A DNA stretch of 46,135 nt. Source: an uncultured Clostridia bacterium. Lineage in GTDB: Bacteria > Bacillota > Clostridia > Oscillospirales > Acutalibacteraceae. The stretch covers positions 1 through 46,135 of the forward strand of contig CANQVS010000016.1 in NCBI GenBank assembly GCA_947627345.1. The letters are read 5' to 3'. Each line of letters opens with the position of its first letter. Within the stretch, counting starts at the first letter, position 1. Below, one piece after another: positions 1 to 8,927 of the stretch. Position numbers and translations under genes: made by a program. The notes beneath the pieces are model-generated. The model worked only from the letters and a program-made list of their open reading frames with translations. It ran no database searches and was not told where the DNA came from.

Positions 1-1169
1 ACCTCGTTTCTCTCATAGTTAAATATAAATGTTCCCCAATCGGGATGTTCTCCCCGCCTCGGGTCGGGGTGTTCGTACAGGCAGGTGCCGTCAAAACGTC
101 CCAGGCCGTGACTGTCCTTCGGGAAATGGGCGGGTACCCAGTCAAGAAATACTCCTATTCCCTTCGAGTGCATATGGTCGATAAAGTACATAAAATCCTG
201 AGGAGTTCCGAAACGCGACGTCGGGGCGAAGTAGCCCGTTACCTGATAACCCCAGCTTCCGTCAAACGGGTGCTCCAAAATACCCATTAACTCTATATGA
301 GTGTAGCCCATATCCGAAACATAATCTGCAAGCTGGTCCGCTACCTCTCTGTAGCTTAAAAACGAGCCGTCCTCGTGCTGACGCCAGGAGCCGAGATGAA
401 CCTCGTAAATCGACATCGGCTTGCTCTCATATCCGCCCTTTTTGCGCTCGTCAATCCACTTTTCGTCCTGCCATTCATAGGAGCTTAAATCTGTAACGAT
501 TGAGGCGGTATCGGGGCGCATTTGCTGGGCATAGCCGAACGGGTCGGTCTTATCAACACAGAAGCCGTCCACGGTCTTAACCTGGAACTTATACATTTCA
601 TTCTCGCTTATACGGGGAATAAAAATTTCGTGAACGCCCACCTGACTTACCTTGCTCATCATATGTATTGCGGGGTCCCAGTTGTTAAAGTTTCCGATAA
701 CGGAAACTCTCTGCGCGTTCGGAGCCCATACGTTAAACAGCACGCCCTCAACTCCGTTAATCGTTTTCTTGTGAGCGCCAAGCTTATCATAAAGGTTGTA
801 ATGAGTTCCCTGACCGAACAGATAACCGTCAACCTCGCTGAACTGCACGGGGAAAAAGTTACTGTCCTCGTTTTCGTAGTAATTTCCTTCCTCGTCCCAT
901 GCACGGTAGTAATAGTTAAAAACTCTGTCCGTATGAATGTTAGCGGCAAAAATACCCTTTTCGTGTATCAAAAAAGCGCGGTGAATTTCGCCTGTATCCT
1001 TGTTTACAAATTCCACGGAGTTGCACTGCGGAAGATAAACCGCAATCCTTAGTCCGTACTCCGTAAAATGAGGTCCCAAAAGTCCGCGGGGCATATTATT
1101 ATACATATACGCAACCTGCGTGAGATACTCCTCGTTAAAAAGTTTTCTCATATTGTAGTCAATTTCCAT
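1..1169 (-). CDS. glgB: 1,4-alpha-glucan branching enzyme, 5' part (gene continues past the left edge)
   Basis: Cytoplasmic GH13 enzyme that makes alpha-1,6 branches in glycogen. About 389 codons are in the window, and the frame is still open at base 1. The protein starts MEIDYNMRKL; the ATG is at 1167-1169, preceded on its strand by GAGGATTAGTT. An N-terminal beta-sandwich (CBM48 type) contains VLFNVWAPNAQRVSVIGNFN, followed by the branching-enzyme signature YEVHLGSW and the GH13 region I motif DWVPAHFPKD near the left edge. The catalytic Asp/Glu residues lie outside the window. It is transcribed away from the TetR-ABC cluster. A trehalose-forming relative is possible but less likely, because the NFNNWDP and HPFDGSWGYQ patterns are typical of GlgB. 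Confidence 0.93.
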   Translation of the reverse strand, partial: MEIDYNMRKLFNEEYLTQVAYMYNNMPRGLLGPHFTEYGLRIAVYLPQCNSVEFVNKDTGEIHRAFLIHEKGIFAANIHTDRVFNYYYRAWDEEGNYYENEDSNFFPVQFSEVDGYLFGQGTHYNLYDKLGAHKKTINGVEGVLFNVWAPNAQRVSVIGNFNNWDPAIHMMSKVSQVGVHEIFIPRISENEMYKFQVKTVDGFCVDKTDPFGYAQQMRPDTASIVTDLSSYEWQDEKWIDERKKGGYESKPMSIYEVHLGSWRQHEDGSFLSYREVADQLADYVSDMGYTHIELMGILEHPFDGSWGYQVTGYFAPTSRFGTPQDFMYFIDHMHSKGIGVFLDWVPAHFPKDSHGLGRFDGTCLYEHPDPRRGEHPDWGTFIFNYERNE

Positions 1170-1364
1170 AACTAATCCTCATTTCTGTTTTGAAATTAGA
1201 ATATAATAGATTGCACAGCACGGATTTTTCGACACCTTGTGCATTTTACTATATTTATACAGAAATTATATATTATTTTTATATATTTTTCTATAGTCAC
1301 TTGATTAAATTAGTCGTTTATGCTACTATAATAACAAAAATGTCTATTAACAGGAGACACGTAT

Positions 1365-1907
1365 ATGGATTTAAGAGTAAAAAGGACGACAAAAAACATA
1401 AAAGACGCGTTTTACGAACTCAGAAAAAAGAAAAGCGTAGAAAAAATAAGCGTAAAAGAACTAAGCGAACTTGCGATGATTAACAAAGCTACCTTTTACC
1501 TTCACTACCGCGATATATACGAGCTTTCCGACAAGCTTGAAAACGAGCTTATCGGCGAAATTATTGATGATTTACGGGGTGTTGATTTCACCGCGGGCAA
1601 GGAAAATTTTAAGTTGTTTTTCAAAAAAATAAGCAACTCTATTCTAAGTCATAAGGACGAAATTAAAACTCTCTTTTCGGGTTATGAAAACAATCATTTT
1701 ATAAATCACCTTGAAAAAAGACTTAAAGAATACATTTTCTCCGCTTTTCCCTCGATTGAAAACAACATAAACAACAATATCTTTATCACGTTTATAATTC
1801 ACGGCTCATATCAGACCTACATACGCAACACCTCGGTAAACTCTGAAATTCTTGTCGAAACTACAACAAATTTTCTGTTAAAGCTGATTGACTCATATAC
1901 ATTTTAA
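1365..1907 (+). CDS. TetR/AcrR-family transcriptional regulator
   Basis: 180-residue DNA-binding repressor. An N-terminal helix-turn-helix (about residues 8-55) contains ISVKELSELAMINKATFYLH followed by YRD, the classic TetR recognition-helix pattern. The C-terminal ligand and dimerisation region is helical and ends LLKLIDSYTF, resembling the TetR_C group found next to exporters. The start has AGGAGA 10 bases upstream. A TATAAT at 1327-1332 could be its -10 box, but no good -35 was found. It sits 87 bp upstream of a two-gene ABC exporter on the same strand, so local repression of that exporter is the natural inference; the inducer is unknown. The first ~100 bp overlap a meaningless longer frame starting at 1190. 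Confidence 0.9.
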   Translation: MDLRVKRTTKNIKDAFYELRKKKSVEKISVKELSELAMINKATFYLHYRDIYELSDKLENELIGEIIDDLRGVDFTAGKENFKLFFKKISNSILSHKDEIKTLFSGYENNHFINHLEKRLKEYIFSAFPSIENNINNNIFITFIIHGSYQTYIRNTSVNSEILVETTTNFLLKLIDSYTF

Positions 1908-1937
1908 TTGAATTATATATTAAAATCCTATAAGCTA

Positions 1938-1965
1938 TTGACTTAATTTTTATATAAAATAAAAT
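1938..1965 (+). promoter_or_regulatory. Putative sigma-A promoter of the ABC exporter genes
   Basis: TTGACT at 1938-1943 and TAAAAT at 1960-1965 with a 16-bp spacer, in the gap between the TetR gene and the first ABC gene. The AT-rich palindrome-like run just downstream (about 1951-1972) could be an operator for the TetR protein. That is inference only. Confidence 0.5.
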
Positions 1966-1994
1966 ATATATAGGTAATAAAAAGGAGCAGATTT

Positions 1995-4367
1995 ATGGGA
2001 AAGATATTTAAGAATTTTATACCCCACGGGAAATTTGTTGTTCTTATAATTATTCTTCTAATCATACAGGCGTATTGCGATTTGGCTCTTCCGCAGTATA
2101 CATCGAATATTATAGACACAGGTATCCAGAACAAGGGTATAGAGCATATTCTGCCTGAAAAAATGACGGCGGAAGAATACGAATATGCCGATTTATTTAT
2201 GGAAAAAAGCGAGCAGAAAAGCTTTAAGTCATCCTATAAAAATGACGGTAAGTATTACACCCGTACCGTAAACGACGGCAAAGAGCTTTATAAGCTTGAC
2301 GAAAAGCTTATCGTTCCGATTTTTATGGATTACAGTATGTCCTCGCTCTCCGTCGATACCTTTCTCGATATGGTTTCAAAAAACATTGGCGGAAAGTCTG
2401 ATTCTATGCAAACGGAAAAATTAAGCGTTCAAGAGCTTGAAAAGCTGTTTGGCATTAAACTGCCCGTTTTCACTCAAAAAACCGAAAACGAAGACGGAAA
2501 CAAAATCGAAGAAAAGCATATTGACGCGCGTCCGTTTTTCAAAAAGCTTGTTGACGGCACGACAATAAAAATAAAAACGGAAAATTTACAGGAGATTGAA
2601 GTTCCCGTTAAAATAAAAAAATCCGCCCTGCTTTCCTCGAGAAAAACAATGCAGGAGAAAATCGACTCGCTTGGAACGGATACCTTGAAAAGTGCGGGAA
2701 TTGCCTTTGCCGTAAACTGCGACAAGCAGGCGGGCGTTGATATAGACAAAGTCCAAACCGATTACTTATGGTTTTCGGGCTTTAAAATGGTATTAGTCAG
2801 TATTATCCTTTCCGCCGCGGCAATTGTTGCCGGTTTGTTCTCCTCGATTGTCGGCTCAAAAGTCGGTATGGAGCTAAGAGGAAAGGTATTCAAAAATGTC
2901 ATCGGATTTTCAAACGCGGAAATTGAAAAATTCTCCACAGCCTCCCTCATCACCCGAACGACAAACGATATACAGCAGATTCAAATGGTATCGGTAATGC
3001 TCTTGAGAATGGTGCTTTACGCTCCGATTATCGGTATCGGCGGAGTTATAAAGGTAGTCGGAACAGGGGCAAGTATGTGGTGGGTTATAGCCTTGGCGGT
3101 ATTCGCTATTATTCTTATTGTAATTGTCCTTATGGGGCTTGCGATGCCCAAATTCAAGCTTATGCAAAAGCTTGTTGACCGCGTTAACCTCGTCTCACGC
3201 GAAATTCTCACAGGTATTCCCGTTATCAGAGCTTTCGGGCGTGAAAAATGGGAGGAGGAGCGATTTGACGAGGCGAACAAAAATCTCACAAAAACAACCC
3301 TCTTTACCAACCGCATTATGACATTTATGATGCCTTTAATGACTGTGCTGATGAACTTAGTTTCAGTGCTGATTGTCTTTGTCGCGTCAGGTCAGATAAA
3401 TGACGGAAATATGCAGGTCGGCGAAATGACAGCTTTTATTACATATTCTATGCAGATAATAATCAGCTTTTTAATGCTTACAATGATGTCTATTATGCTC
3501 CCGAGAGCCGCTGTTGCCGCTGCGAGAATCGACGAGGTAGTCAACACAAAGTCGACAATTATCGACAGTGAAAACGCGCAAACGCTTAAAAAGGGCGCGG
3601 GAACTGTTGAGTTTAAAAACGTCAGCTTTAAATATCCGGACGCCGACGAGGACGTTTTGAGCAATATAACCTTTACGGCAAAATCGGGCGAAACTACGGC
3701 GATTATCGGTTCAACGGGAAGCGGTAAATCAACGCTTGTAAACCTTATTCCGAGGCTCTACGACGTAAGCGGAGGAGAAATTGATATTGACGGAAAGGAT
3801 ATAAGAACCGTAACTATGAAGTCCCTGCGCGAACAAATAGGATATGTTCCGCAGAAGGGTATTCTGCTAAGCGGTACTATCGCCTCAAACCTCCGCTACG
3901 GCAACAAAAACGCCACGGACAGCGAAATAGAAAAAGCGGCTCAAATCGCAATGGCTACAGAATTTATCGAGGCTAAAAACGACCGCTACGAAAGTGAAAT
4001 TTCACAGGGCGGAACTAACGTATCGGGCGGTCAGAAGCAAAGGCTTTCAATCGCCAGGGCAATTGCAAAAAATCCGAAAATTTATATATTTGACGACAGC
4101 TTTTCGGCGCTCGATATGAAAACCGACAGAGAACTCAGAAAAGCCCTCTATAAAAATGTAAAGGACAGCACGGTGATTATAGTCGCGCAGAGAATTTCCA
4201 CAATTATGGACGCACAGCAGATTATCGTCCTTGACGACGGAAAAATCGCGGGAATAGGAACGCACGAACAGCTTTTGGAAAACTGCGGAGAATATCTTGA
4301 AATTGCTAAATCACAGCTTTCCGAAAGGGAATTGGGACTTGAAAAGGAGGTCGGACAAAATGGCTGA
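1995..4367 (+). CDS. ABC exporter half-transporter with extracellular insertion, degenerate NBD
   Basis: 790-residue fused membrane/ATPase subunit of a multidrug-type exporter. The first membrane helix (about residues 10-32) is followed by a roughly 220-residue charged extracytoplasmic insertion (to about residue 255). The remaining membrane helices follow, and the nucleotide-binding domain begins near residue 535. Walker A GSTGSGKST is near 572, the signature is VSGGQKQR, and Walker B reads IYIFDDSFSALD, so the catalytic Glu is replaced by Asp. That is the hallmark of the degenerate partner in heterodimeric exporters of the BmrCD/TM287-288 type. The start has AAAGGAG 8-9 bases upstream. The stop overlaps the next gene by 8 bp, so the two are translationally coupled. 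The substrate cannot be read from sequence. Confidence 0.93.
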   Translation: MGKIFKNFIPHGKFVVLIIILLIIQAYCDLALPQYTSNIIDTGIQNKGIEHILPEKMTAEEYEYADLFMEKSEQKSFKSSYKNDGKYYTRTVNDGKELYKLDEKLIVPIFMDYSMSSLSVDTFLDMVSKNIGGKSDSMQTEKLSVQELEKLFGIKLPVFTQKTENEDGNKIEEKHIDARPFFKKLVDGTTIKIKTENLQEIEVPVKIKKSALLSSRKTMQEKIDSLGTDTLKSAGIAFAVNCDKQAGVDIDKVQTDYLWFSGFKMVLVSIILSAAAIVAGLFSSIVGSKVGMELRGKVFKNVIGFSNAEIEKFSTASLITRTTNDIQQIQMVSVMLLRMVLYAPIIGIGGVIKVVGTGASMWWVIALAVFAIILIVIVLMGLAMPKFKLMQKLVDRVNLVSREILTGIPVIRAFGREKWEEERFDEANKNLTKTTLFTNRIMTFMMPLMTVLMNLVSVLIVFVASGQINDGNMQVGEMTAFITYSMQIIISFLMLTMMSIMLPRAAVAAARIDEVVNTKSTIIDSENAQTLKKGAGTVEFKNVSFKYPDADEDVLSNITFTAKSGETTAIIGSTGSGKSTLVNLIPRLYDVSGGEIDIDGKDIRTVTMKSLREQIGYVPQKGILLSGTIASNLRYGNKNATDSEIEKAAQIAMATEFIEAKNDRYESEISQGGTNVSGGQKQRLSIARAIAKNPKIYIFDDSFSALDMKTDRELRKALYKNVKDSTVIIVAQRISTIMDAQQIIVLDDGKIAGIGTHEQLLENCGEYLEIAKSQLSERELGLEKEVGQNG

Positions 4368-6177
4368 TACTCCCAGAAGAAGAGCAAGAGGACCTATGGC
4401 TCCCGTTGAAAAGGCAAAGAACTTTAAGGGTACAATAAAAAAACTTATTAAATACATAGGGCGCTACAAAATCGCGGTTATTATCGTAATGATTTGCGCT
4501 GCGATTTCGACCGTATTCTCCGTTATCGGCCCAAAGATACTCGGAAACGCGACTTCGGAAATTGCAAGCGGACTGATGAAAAAAATTCAGGGTACAGGCT
4601 CGATAGATTTAAACGCCATAGGATTAATACTTTTGAGCGTGCTTTTGCTTTATTTAATAAGCGCGGGATTTATGTTTGTTCAGGGCTGGCTTATGACGGG
4701 AATAACGCAGAAAATCTGTTACCGTATGCGCAGGGATATTTCCGAAAAAATTAACCGTATGCCCCTTAAATATTTTGAGAGCAGAACGTACGGCGAGGTT
4801 CTTTCAAGGATTACAAACGATATTGATACTCTCGGAATGGGTCTTAACCAGAGCATAACGCAGATTATCACCTCCATTTGCACCGTTTTCGGAATTTTAA
4901 TAATGATGCTCACGATTTCGCCGTTGATGACGCTTATCGCAATAATCATTCTGCCTGTTTCAGCTTTGCTTTTAAGCTCTATAGTAAAGGTTTCGCAAAA
5001 GCATTTCCGCGCACAGCAAAAACACCTCGGTATCATAAACGGAATTGTTGAGGAAAGCTACGGCGGACACCTTATAATTAAGGCGTACAACAAAGAGAGT
5101 GATACCTTGGATGAATTTGAGAAAACGAATAAACTGCTTTATAATTCAGCGTGGAAATCACAGTTTCTGTCGGGTATGATGATGCCTCTTATGATGATTG
5201 TCAGCAATCTCGGCTATGCGGCTGTTGCGATTTCGGGCGGTATTTTGGCGATTAACGGAGTTATCCGTATCGGCGATATTCAGGCGTTTATCCAGTACGT
5301 CAAGACCTTTACCCAGCCGATTCAGCAGATTTCGCAGGTTATTAATCAGGTTCAGAGTATGACGGCGGCGGCTGAAAGAGTTTTTGAGTTTTTAGACGAG
5401 GACGAGGAAATTCAGACGGTTGAAAATCCCGCCGACATCAAAAACATTAAGGGCGACGTTGAGTTTGACCACGTCAGCTTCGGATATGACGAGAATAAAA
5501 TCATTATCCACGATTTTTCGGCAAAAATAAAAAGCGGACAGCGTATTGCCATAGTCGGCCCGACGGGCGCGGGTAAAACTACAATGGTTAAACTGCTTAT
5601 GCGCTTTTACGATGTAAACAGCGGAGCAATTAAAATTGACGGTCATAATATAAAGGACTTTAACCGCAGAGAGCTGAGAGAGGCGTTCGGAATGGTTCTT
5701 CAGGATACCTGGCTTTTCAACGGCACGATTATGGAAAATATCCGCTACGGACGGCTCGACGCCACTGACGAAGAGGTAATTTCGGCGATTAAAGCGGCTC
5801 ACGCCGACCGATTTATAAAAACTCTCCCCAAAGGCTACGATATGGTTTTAAACGAGGACGCGAGCAACGTAAGCCAGGGGCAGAAACAGCTCCTCACAAT
5901 CGCGAGAACTATACTTTCCGACAATCCCATTCTTATTCTGGACGAGGCGACCTCATCTGTAGATACCCGAACGGAATCGAGAATCCAGCGCGCTATGAAC
6001 AACCTTATGAAGGGAAGAACAAGCTTTATTATCGCCCACAGGCTCTCAACAATTAAGGACGCTGACTTAATTCTTGTAATGCGCGACGGCGATATAATCG
6101 AGCAGGGTACTCACGACGAGCTTCTCAAAAAAGACGGATTTTATGCCGAACTTTACAACAGTCAGTTTGAACAGTAA
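4360..6177 (+). CDS. ABC exporter half-transporter, catalytically consensus NBD
   Basis: 605-residue partner of the preceding gene. The start is set at ATG 4360 (MADTPRRRARG), with AAAGGAGG 8 bases upstream; an upstream in-frame ATG at 4297 lies deep in the previous gene and lacks a ribosome site. Six membrane helices (about residues 30-325) precede the ATPase domain, with Walker A GPTGAGKTT near 400 and Walker B ILILDEATSSVD carrying the catalytic Glu near 529. The signature reads VSQGQKQ instead of LSGGQ. This pairs with the degenerate Walker B of the partner to give one consensus and one degenerate ATP site. The basic N-terminal tail (RRRARGPM) is cytoplasmic. No strong terminator follows. 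Confidence 0.93.
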   Translation: MADTPRRRARGPMAPVEKAKNFKGTIKKLIKYIGRYKIAVIIVMICAAISTVFSVIGPKILGNATSEIASGLMKKIQGTGSIDLNAIGLILLSVLLLYLISAGFMFVQGWLMTGITQKICYRMRRDISEKINRMPLKYFESRTYGEVLSRITNDIDTLGMGLNQSITQIITSICTVFGILIMMLTISPLMTLIAIIILPVSALLLSSIVKVSQKHFRAQQKHLGIINGIVEESYGGHLIIKAYNKESDTLDEFEKTNKLLYNSAWKSQFLSGMMMPLMMIVSNLGYAAVAISGGILAINGVIRIGDIQAFIQYVKTFTQPIQQISQVINQVQSMTAAAERVFEFLDEDEEIQTVENPADIKNIKGDVEFDHVSFGYDENKIIIHDFSAKIKSGQRIAIVGPTGAGKTTMVKLLMRFYDVNSGAIKIDGHNIKDFNRRELREAFGMVLQDTWLFNGTIMENIRYGRLDATDEEVISAIKAAHADRFIKTLPKGYDMVLNEDASNVSQGQKQLLTIARTILSDNPILILDEATSSVDTRTESRIQRAMNNLMKGRTSFIIAHRLSTIKDADLILVMRDGDIIEQGTHDELLKKDGFYAELYNSQFEQ

Positions 6178-6217
6178 TATGAGCAGTAATAATATTAAAC
6201 AGTTTTAAAAACTAAAT

Positions 6218-6614
6218 CTTTCCTTTCTATTCATATATTCAAAACAAGACAGAGGAAGAAATAATTAAGAATTAAAAATTTTTAACTCAGCTTTCTATCC
6301 GAAGTTGGATAAAAAAGAAAAGCTGATAAATGGATTAATAGTAAAAAATTAATCTCCCTATCTAAAGTTAGATAGGGAGAAAACTTATATATAAATATTT
6401 TTTGCGAAACCTATCCTCCCTAACCAAAACAAGACAGGGGCAGAAAAGTATGGGGGATATGCTTTTTAGAGAGGGACTGCACGGTGTGATGTGGAAAACC
6501 TAAAAAGTCTACAGTAGAACCTTTCTATTCTATCCAAAGTTAGATAGAGGAAGAAATGTTTGGGGGATATGGTTTGTCCGAGAGGGACTGCAATGTATGA
6601 TGTGGAGATATAAA
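6218..6614 (+). repeat. Modular intergenic repeat array, forward orientation (field 1)
   Basis: The gap between the ABC operon and the convergent LRR gene. It starts with a worn B module (about 6218-6262), then AATTAAGAATTAAAAATT (module C), a hairpin with CAGCTTT/AAAAGCTG arms (module F, about 6288-6324) and module D at 6354-6379. Module D is a perfect 11-bp hairpin with arms CTCCCTATCTA and TAGATAGGGAG. Two B-A pairs follow, about 6405-6505 and 6513-6614. The first A carries the internal variant (GGGACTGCACGGTGTGATG), the last the terminal variant ending GTGGAGATATAAAA. No open frame here is gene-like. Confidence 0.85.
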
Positions 6615-6652
6615 ACAATTCCTGCCCTGATTTATGGGCAGGAGTTGTTTTT
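6612..6652 (-). terminator. Bidirectional hairpin terminator of the LRR gene
   Basis: Arms AAAACAATTCCTGCCC and GGGCAGGAGTTGTTTT around a 7-8 base loop. In the direction of the LRR gene the stem is followed by TTTTAT. The same hairpin recurs with perfect 16-bp arms at 18176-18215, also between a repeat array and a copy of the C-terminal domain. Confidence 0.85.
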
Positions 6653-6680
6653 GGTTTACTTAACTTAGAAGAAAGGAAGA

Positions 6681-8927
6681 TTATTTAATTTTTATCGTAA
6701 TCTTTTTCGTTACAGTTTTTGATTTATATTTCTTTGTTCCCTTTGCGGTGATTTTTATTTTGATTTTGTAGGTGCCTTTTTTCGTTCCCTTTTTTATTGT
6801 GATTTTTCCCTTTTTGTTTACGGTAAGCTTTTTAGAACCGCTTAATTTTTTGTACTTTACTTCTCCTTTAGCCTTTTTAACGGTAAGCGCGTTAACCGTT
6901 ACCTTTGACCTTTTAAGCTTTTTCGCTTTTACCGTCTTTGTTTTCGCCGTAACCTTTATCGGGTTTGCCTGTTTTTGCTTTGATACGGTCGGAGTAGTAT
7001 TTTTATCGCTAATCTTCTTCGGAACTTCTCCGTTTGAGTAAACAGCATTGTTTTTCTGCGCCTCGTCAAGAGTTTTATATCTTCCGTGTTTTCCGTTTTT
7101 GTAGTAATAGAACCACTCGCCTCTAACCGTGTTAGTTTCATCCTCGATTTTAGTGTTTGGATTTACTATAAAGATTTTGGACGCGTTCTCGGCACAACTC
7201 AAATTTGTTGTGTAAATGCCCTTTTCGCCGTCTAAAAGATTGTTAAACGAAATACTCGGCACATCTTTAGGAATTTTTACGATGTAGATATTTTTATCGC
7301 TTTCGTCCGTTTGTGTAACGGCATATCCGGGGTAGCCTTTTCCGTTTGACTTGTTCTCGTCCTTTTCACAGTTATATGAACCGCTGAACCAGTATACGCC
7401 TACCTTATCCCAGTCCTTTGGCTTATAGAAATAATAGGTATTCGTTTGAACATCTGCAGGAATAACATCTGTGATGTTTTTGCGTGTTTGATTATCTGTA
7501 TCAGAGCCATATGATAACTTAACAAAAATAAATCCGTTATCATGGGCATATCTCTCAGCCTCTGTCCCGCTATAACCATTAATAGTAAAATTTTCTATCT
7601 TATTACTCTCAGAAATAAATCCGATTCCACACTTTTTGATACTTGTAACACTATACGGAATTGTCACACTTGTAAGGCTTTTGCTATTGCGAAACGCGCT
7701 TTCTCCAATAATTCTAACGCTGTTGCCTAATGTTAAACTTGTAAGTCCTGTACAACTGCCAAACGCATAGTCCCATATATTTATAACGCTATCGGGTATT
7801 ATTAAGCTTTTCAAACTCTTGCAAGCGCGAAACGCCGAAAGTCCTATATTTGTAATGCTGTCTGGAAGTATTAAGTTTTCAAGTTTTTCGCACTCTTCAA
7901 ATGTATACCTCTGAATAACTTTAATGCTCCCCGGAATTGTTACACTTTTAAGATTTACGCAAGATTTAAACGCGTGCTCACCTATACTTACAACGCTGTC
8001 GGGAATCATTAAACTTGTTAAACCTGAACCGGCAAATGCTGAACTATCTATATTTACTACACCATTTGGAATTGTTATATTTTTAAGGTTTATACAATTG
8101 TAAAATGCTGAGCAGGCAACTGCAACAGTATCTTTATTTAGTTCTATAGTTTCGGGGCAAGCCTCTTTATCTCCTTTATATTCATAAGCAACCTTACCGG
8201 CATATATTAACCCCTCAGGTCTGCTGTCGTACCAATCGGTATTGTAAAATGCTTTTTCATCTATACTTATAACACTATCAGGTATTGTTATATTTGTTAG
8301 ATTCGCACAGTCATAAAACGCATAGGAGCCTATGCTCACAACTCCGTCAGGTATTATTATGCTCTTTAAATTTTTTTGACCGTAAAAAGCTTCATCCGCA
8401 ATAGCTAAAGTATCTTGCTTTAATTTTAATGTTTGAGGGCAATCCCCTTTATAATTATAAGCAACCTTTCCCGCATATACTAACCCGTCAGGTTGTTTAT
8501 CATACCAAGCAGTTCCGTTGAAAGCACTGTACCCTATATTCGTAACGCTGTCAGGAATTGTGATTTCTTCAAGATTTACGCACTCTGCAAAAGCACAATT
8601 CCCTATATTTTTAACACTGTTAGGAATTACTACGCTTTTAATATTTCTGCAGGAATAGAATGAATTCCAACTTATACTTGTAACAGTATATCCGTCAAGA
8701 GTATCAGGAATTTTTATCTCTTCTCCCTTTATATTACAGCTTATAATTTCAGCAGTACCGTCTGAAAGAATATCATAGTTTAAATCCTCGCTTGATCCAT
8801 ATGATGCGAAATTTACATATGTATCTTTCGCTCCTGCTGTTAATGATAAGGTTGTAAACATACTTATTATCATTATCAATAATAAAATAAAGATGACTGA
8901 TTTTTTAATTTTTATTATAAATTTCAT
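6681..8927 (-). CDS. Secreted BspA-type leucine-rich-repeat protein with Lys-rich C-terminal domain
   Basis: 748-residue surface or secreted protein, probably in adhesion or glycan interaction (inferred from the family). A signal peptide spans residues 1 to about 32 (hydrophobic FILLLIMIISMF core, TAGA cleavage region). Residues ~55-460 are LRR_5/BspA repeats of the form IPDSVTNIGxxAFxxCxxL, with two interruptions of the type LIYAGKVAYEYKGD. Residues ~495-600 (YYFYKPKDWDKVGVYWFSG) resemble a starch-binding CBM26-like beta domain, an uncertain match. Residues 655-748 are a Lys-rich beta domain (NPIKVTAKTKTVKAKKLKRS onward) common at the ends of Ruminococcus exoproteins. The start has AAGGAGG 5 bases upstream. 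There is no LPXTG sorting signal. The 3' end is nearly identical at DNA level to copies at 9597, 18249 and 23667. Confidence 0.9.
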   Translation of the reverse strand: MKFIIKIKKSVIFILLLIMIISMFTTLSLTAGAKDTYVNFASYGSSEDLNYDILSDGTAEIISCNIKGEEIKIPDTLDGYTVTSISWNSFYSCRNIKSVVIPNSVKNIGNCAFAECVNLEEITIPDSVTNIGYSAFNGTAWYDKQPDGLVYAGKVAYNYKGDCPQTLKLKQDTLAIADEAFYGQKNLKSIIIPDGVVSIGSYAFYDCANLTNITIPDSVISIDEKAFYNTDWYDSRPEGLIYAGKVAYEYKGDKEACPETIELNKDTVAVACSAFYNCINLKNITIPNGVVNIDSSAFAGSGLTSLMIPDSVVSIGEHAFKSCVNLKSVTIPGSIKVIQRYTFEECEKLENLILPDSITNIGLSAFRACKSLKSLIIPDSVINIWDYAFGSCTGLTSLTLGNSVRIIGESAFRNSKSLTSVTIPYSVTSIKKCGIGFISESNKIENFTINGYSGTEAERYAHDNGFIFVKLSYGSDTDNQTRKNITDVIPADVQTNTYYFYKPKDWDKVGVYWFSGSYNCEKDENKSNGKGYPGYAVTQTDESDKNIYIVKIPKDVPSISFNNLLDGEKGIYTTNLSCAENASKIFIVNPNTKIEDETNTVRGEWFYYYKNGKHGRYKTLDEAQKNNAVYSNGEVPKKISDKNTTPTVSKQKQANPIKVTAKTKTVKAKKLKRSKVTVNALTVKKAKGEVKYKKLSGSKKLTVNKKGKITIKKGTKKGTYKIKIKITAKGTKKYKSKTVTKKITIKIK

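Noticed and set aside
522..1052. 176-residue plus-strand frame
   Set aside because: Lies wholly antisense to glgB, whose protein motifs are unmistakable.
1281..1332. TetR operator TATAGT ... ACTATA before the regulator gene
   Set aside because: Arms are only six bases and 28 bp apart in very AT-rich DNA, so chance is likely.
1190..1483. 97-residue Lys-rich plus-strand frame
   Set aside because: Overlaps the real TetR start in another frame. Composition is an artefact of AT-rich DNA.
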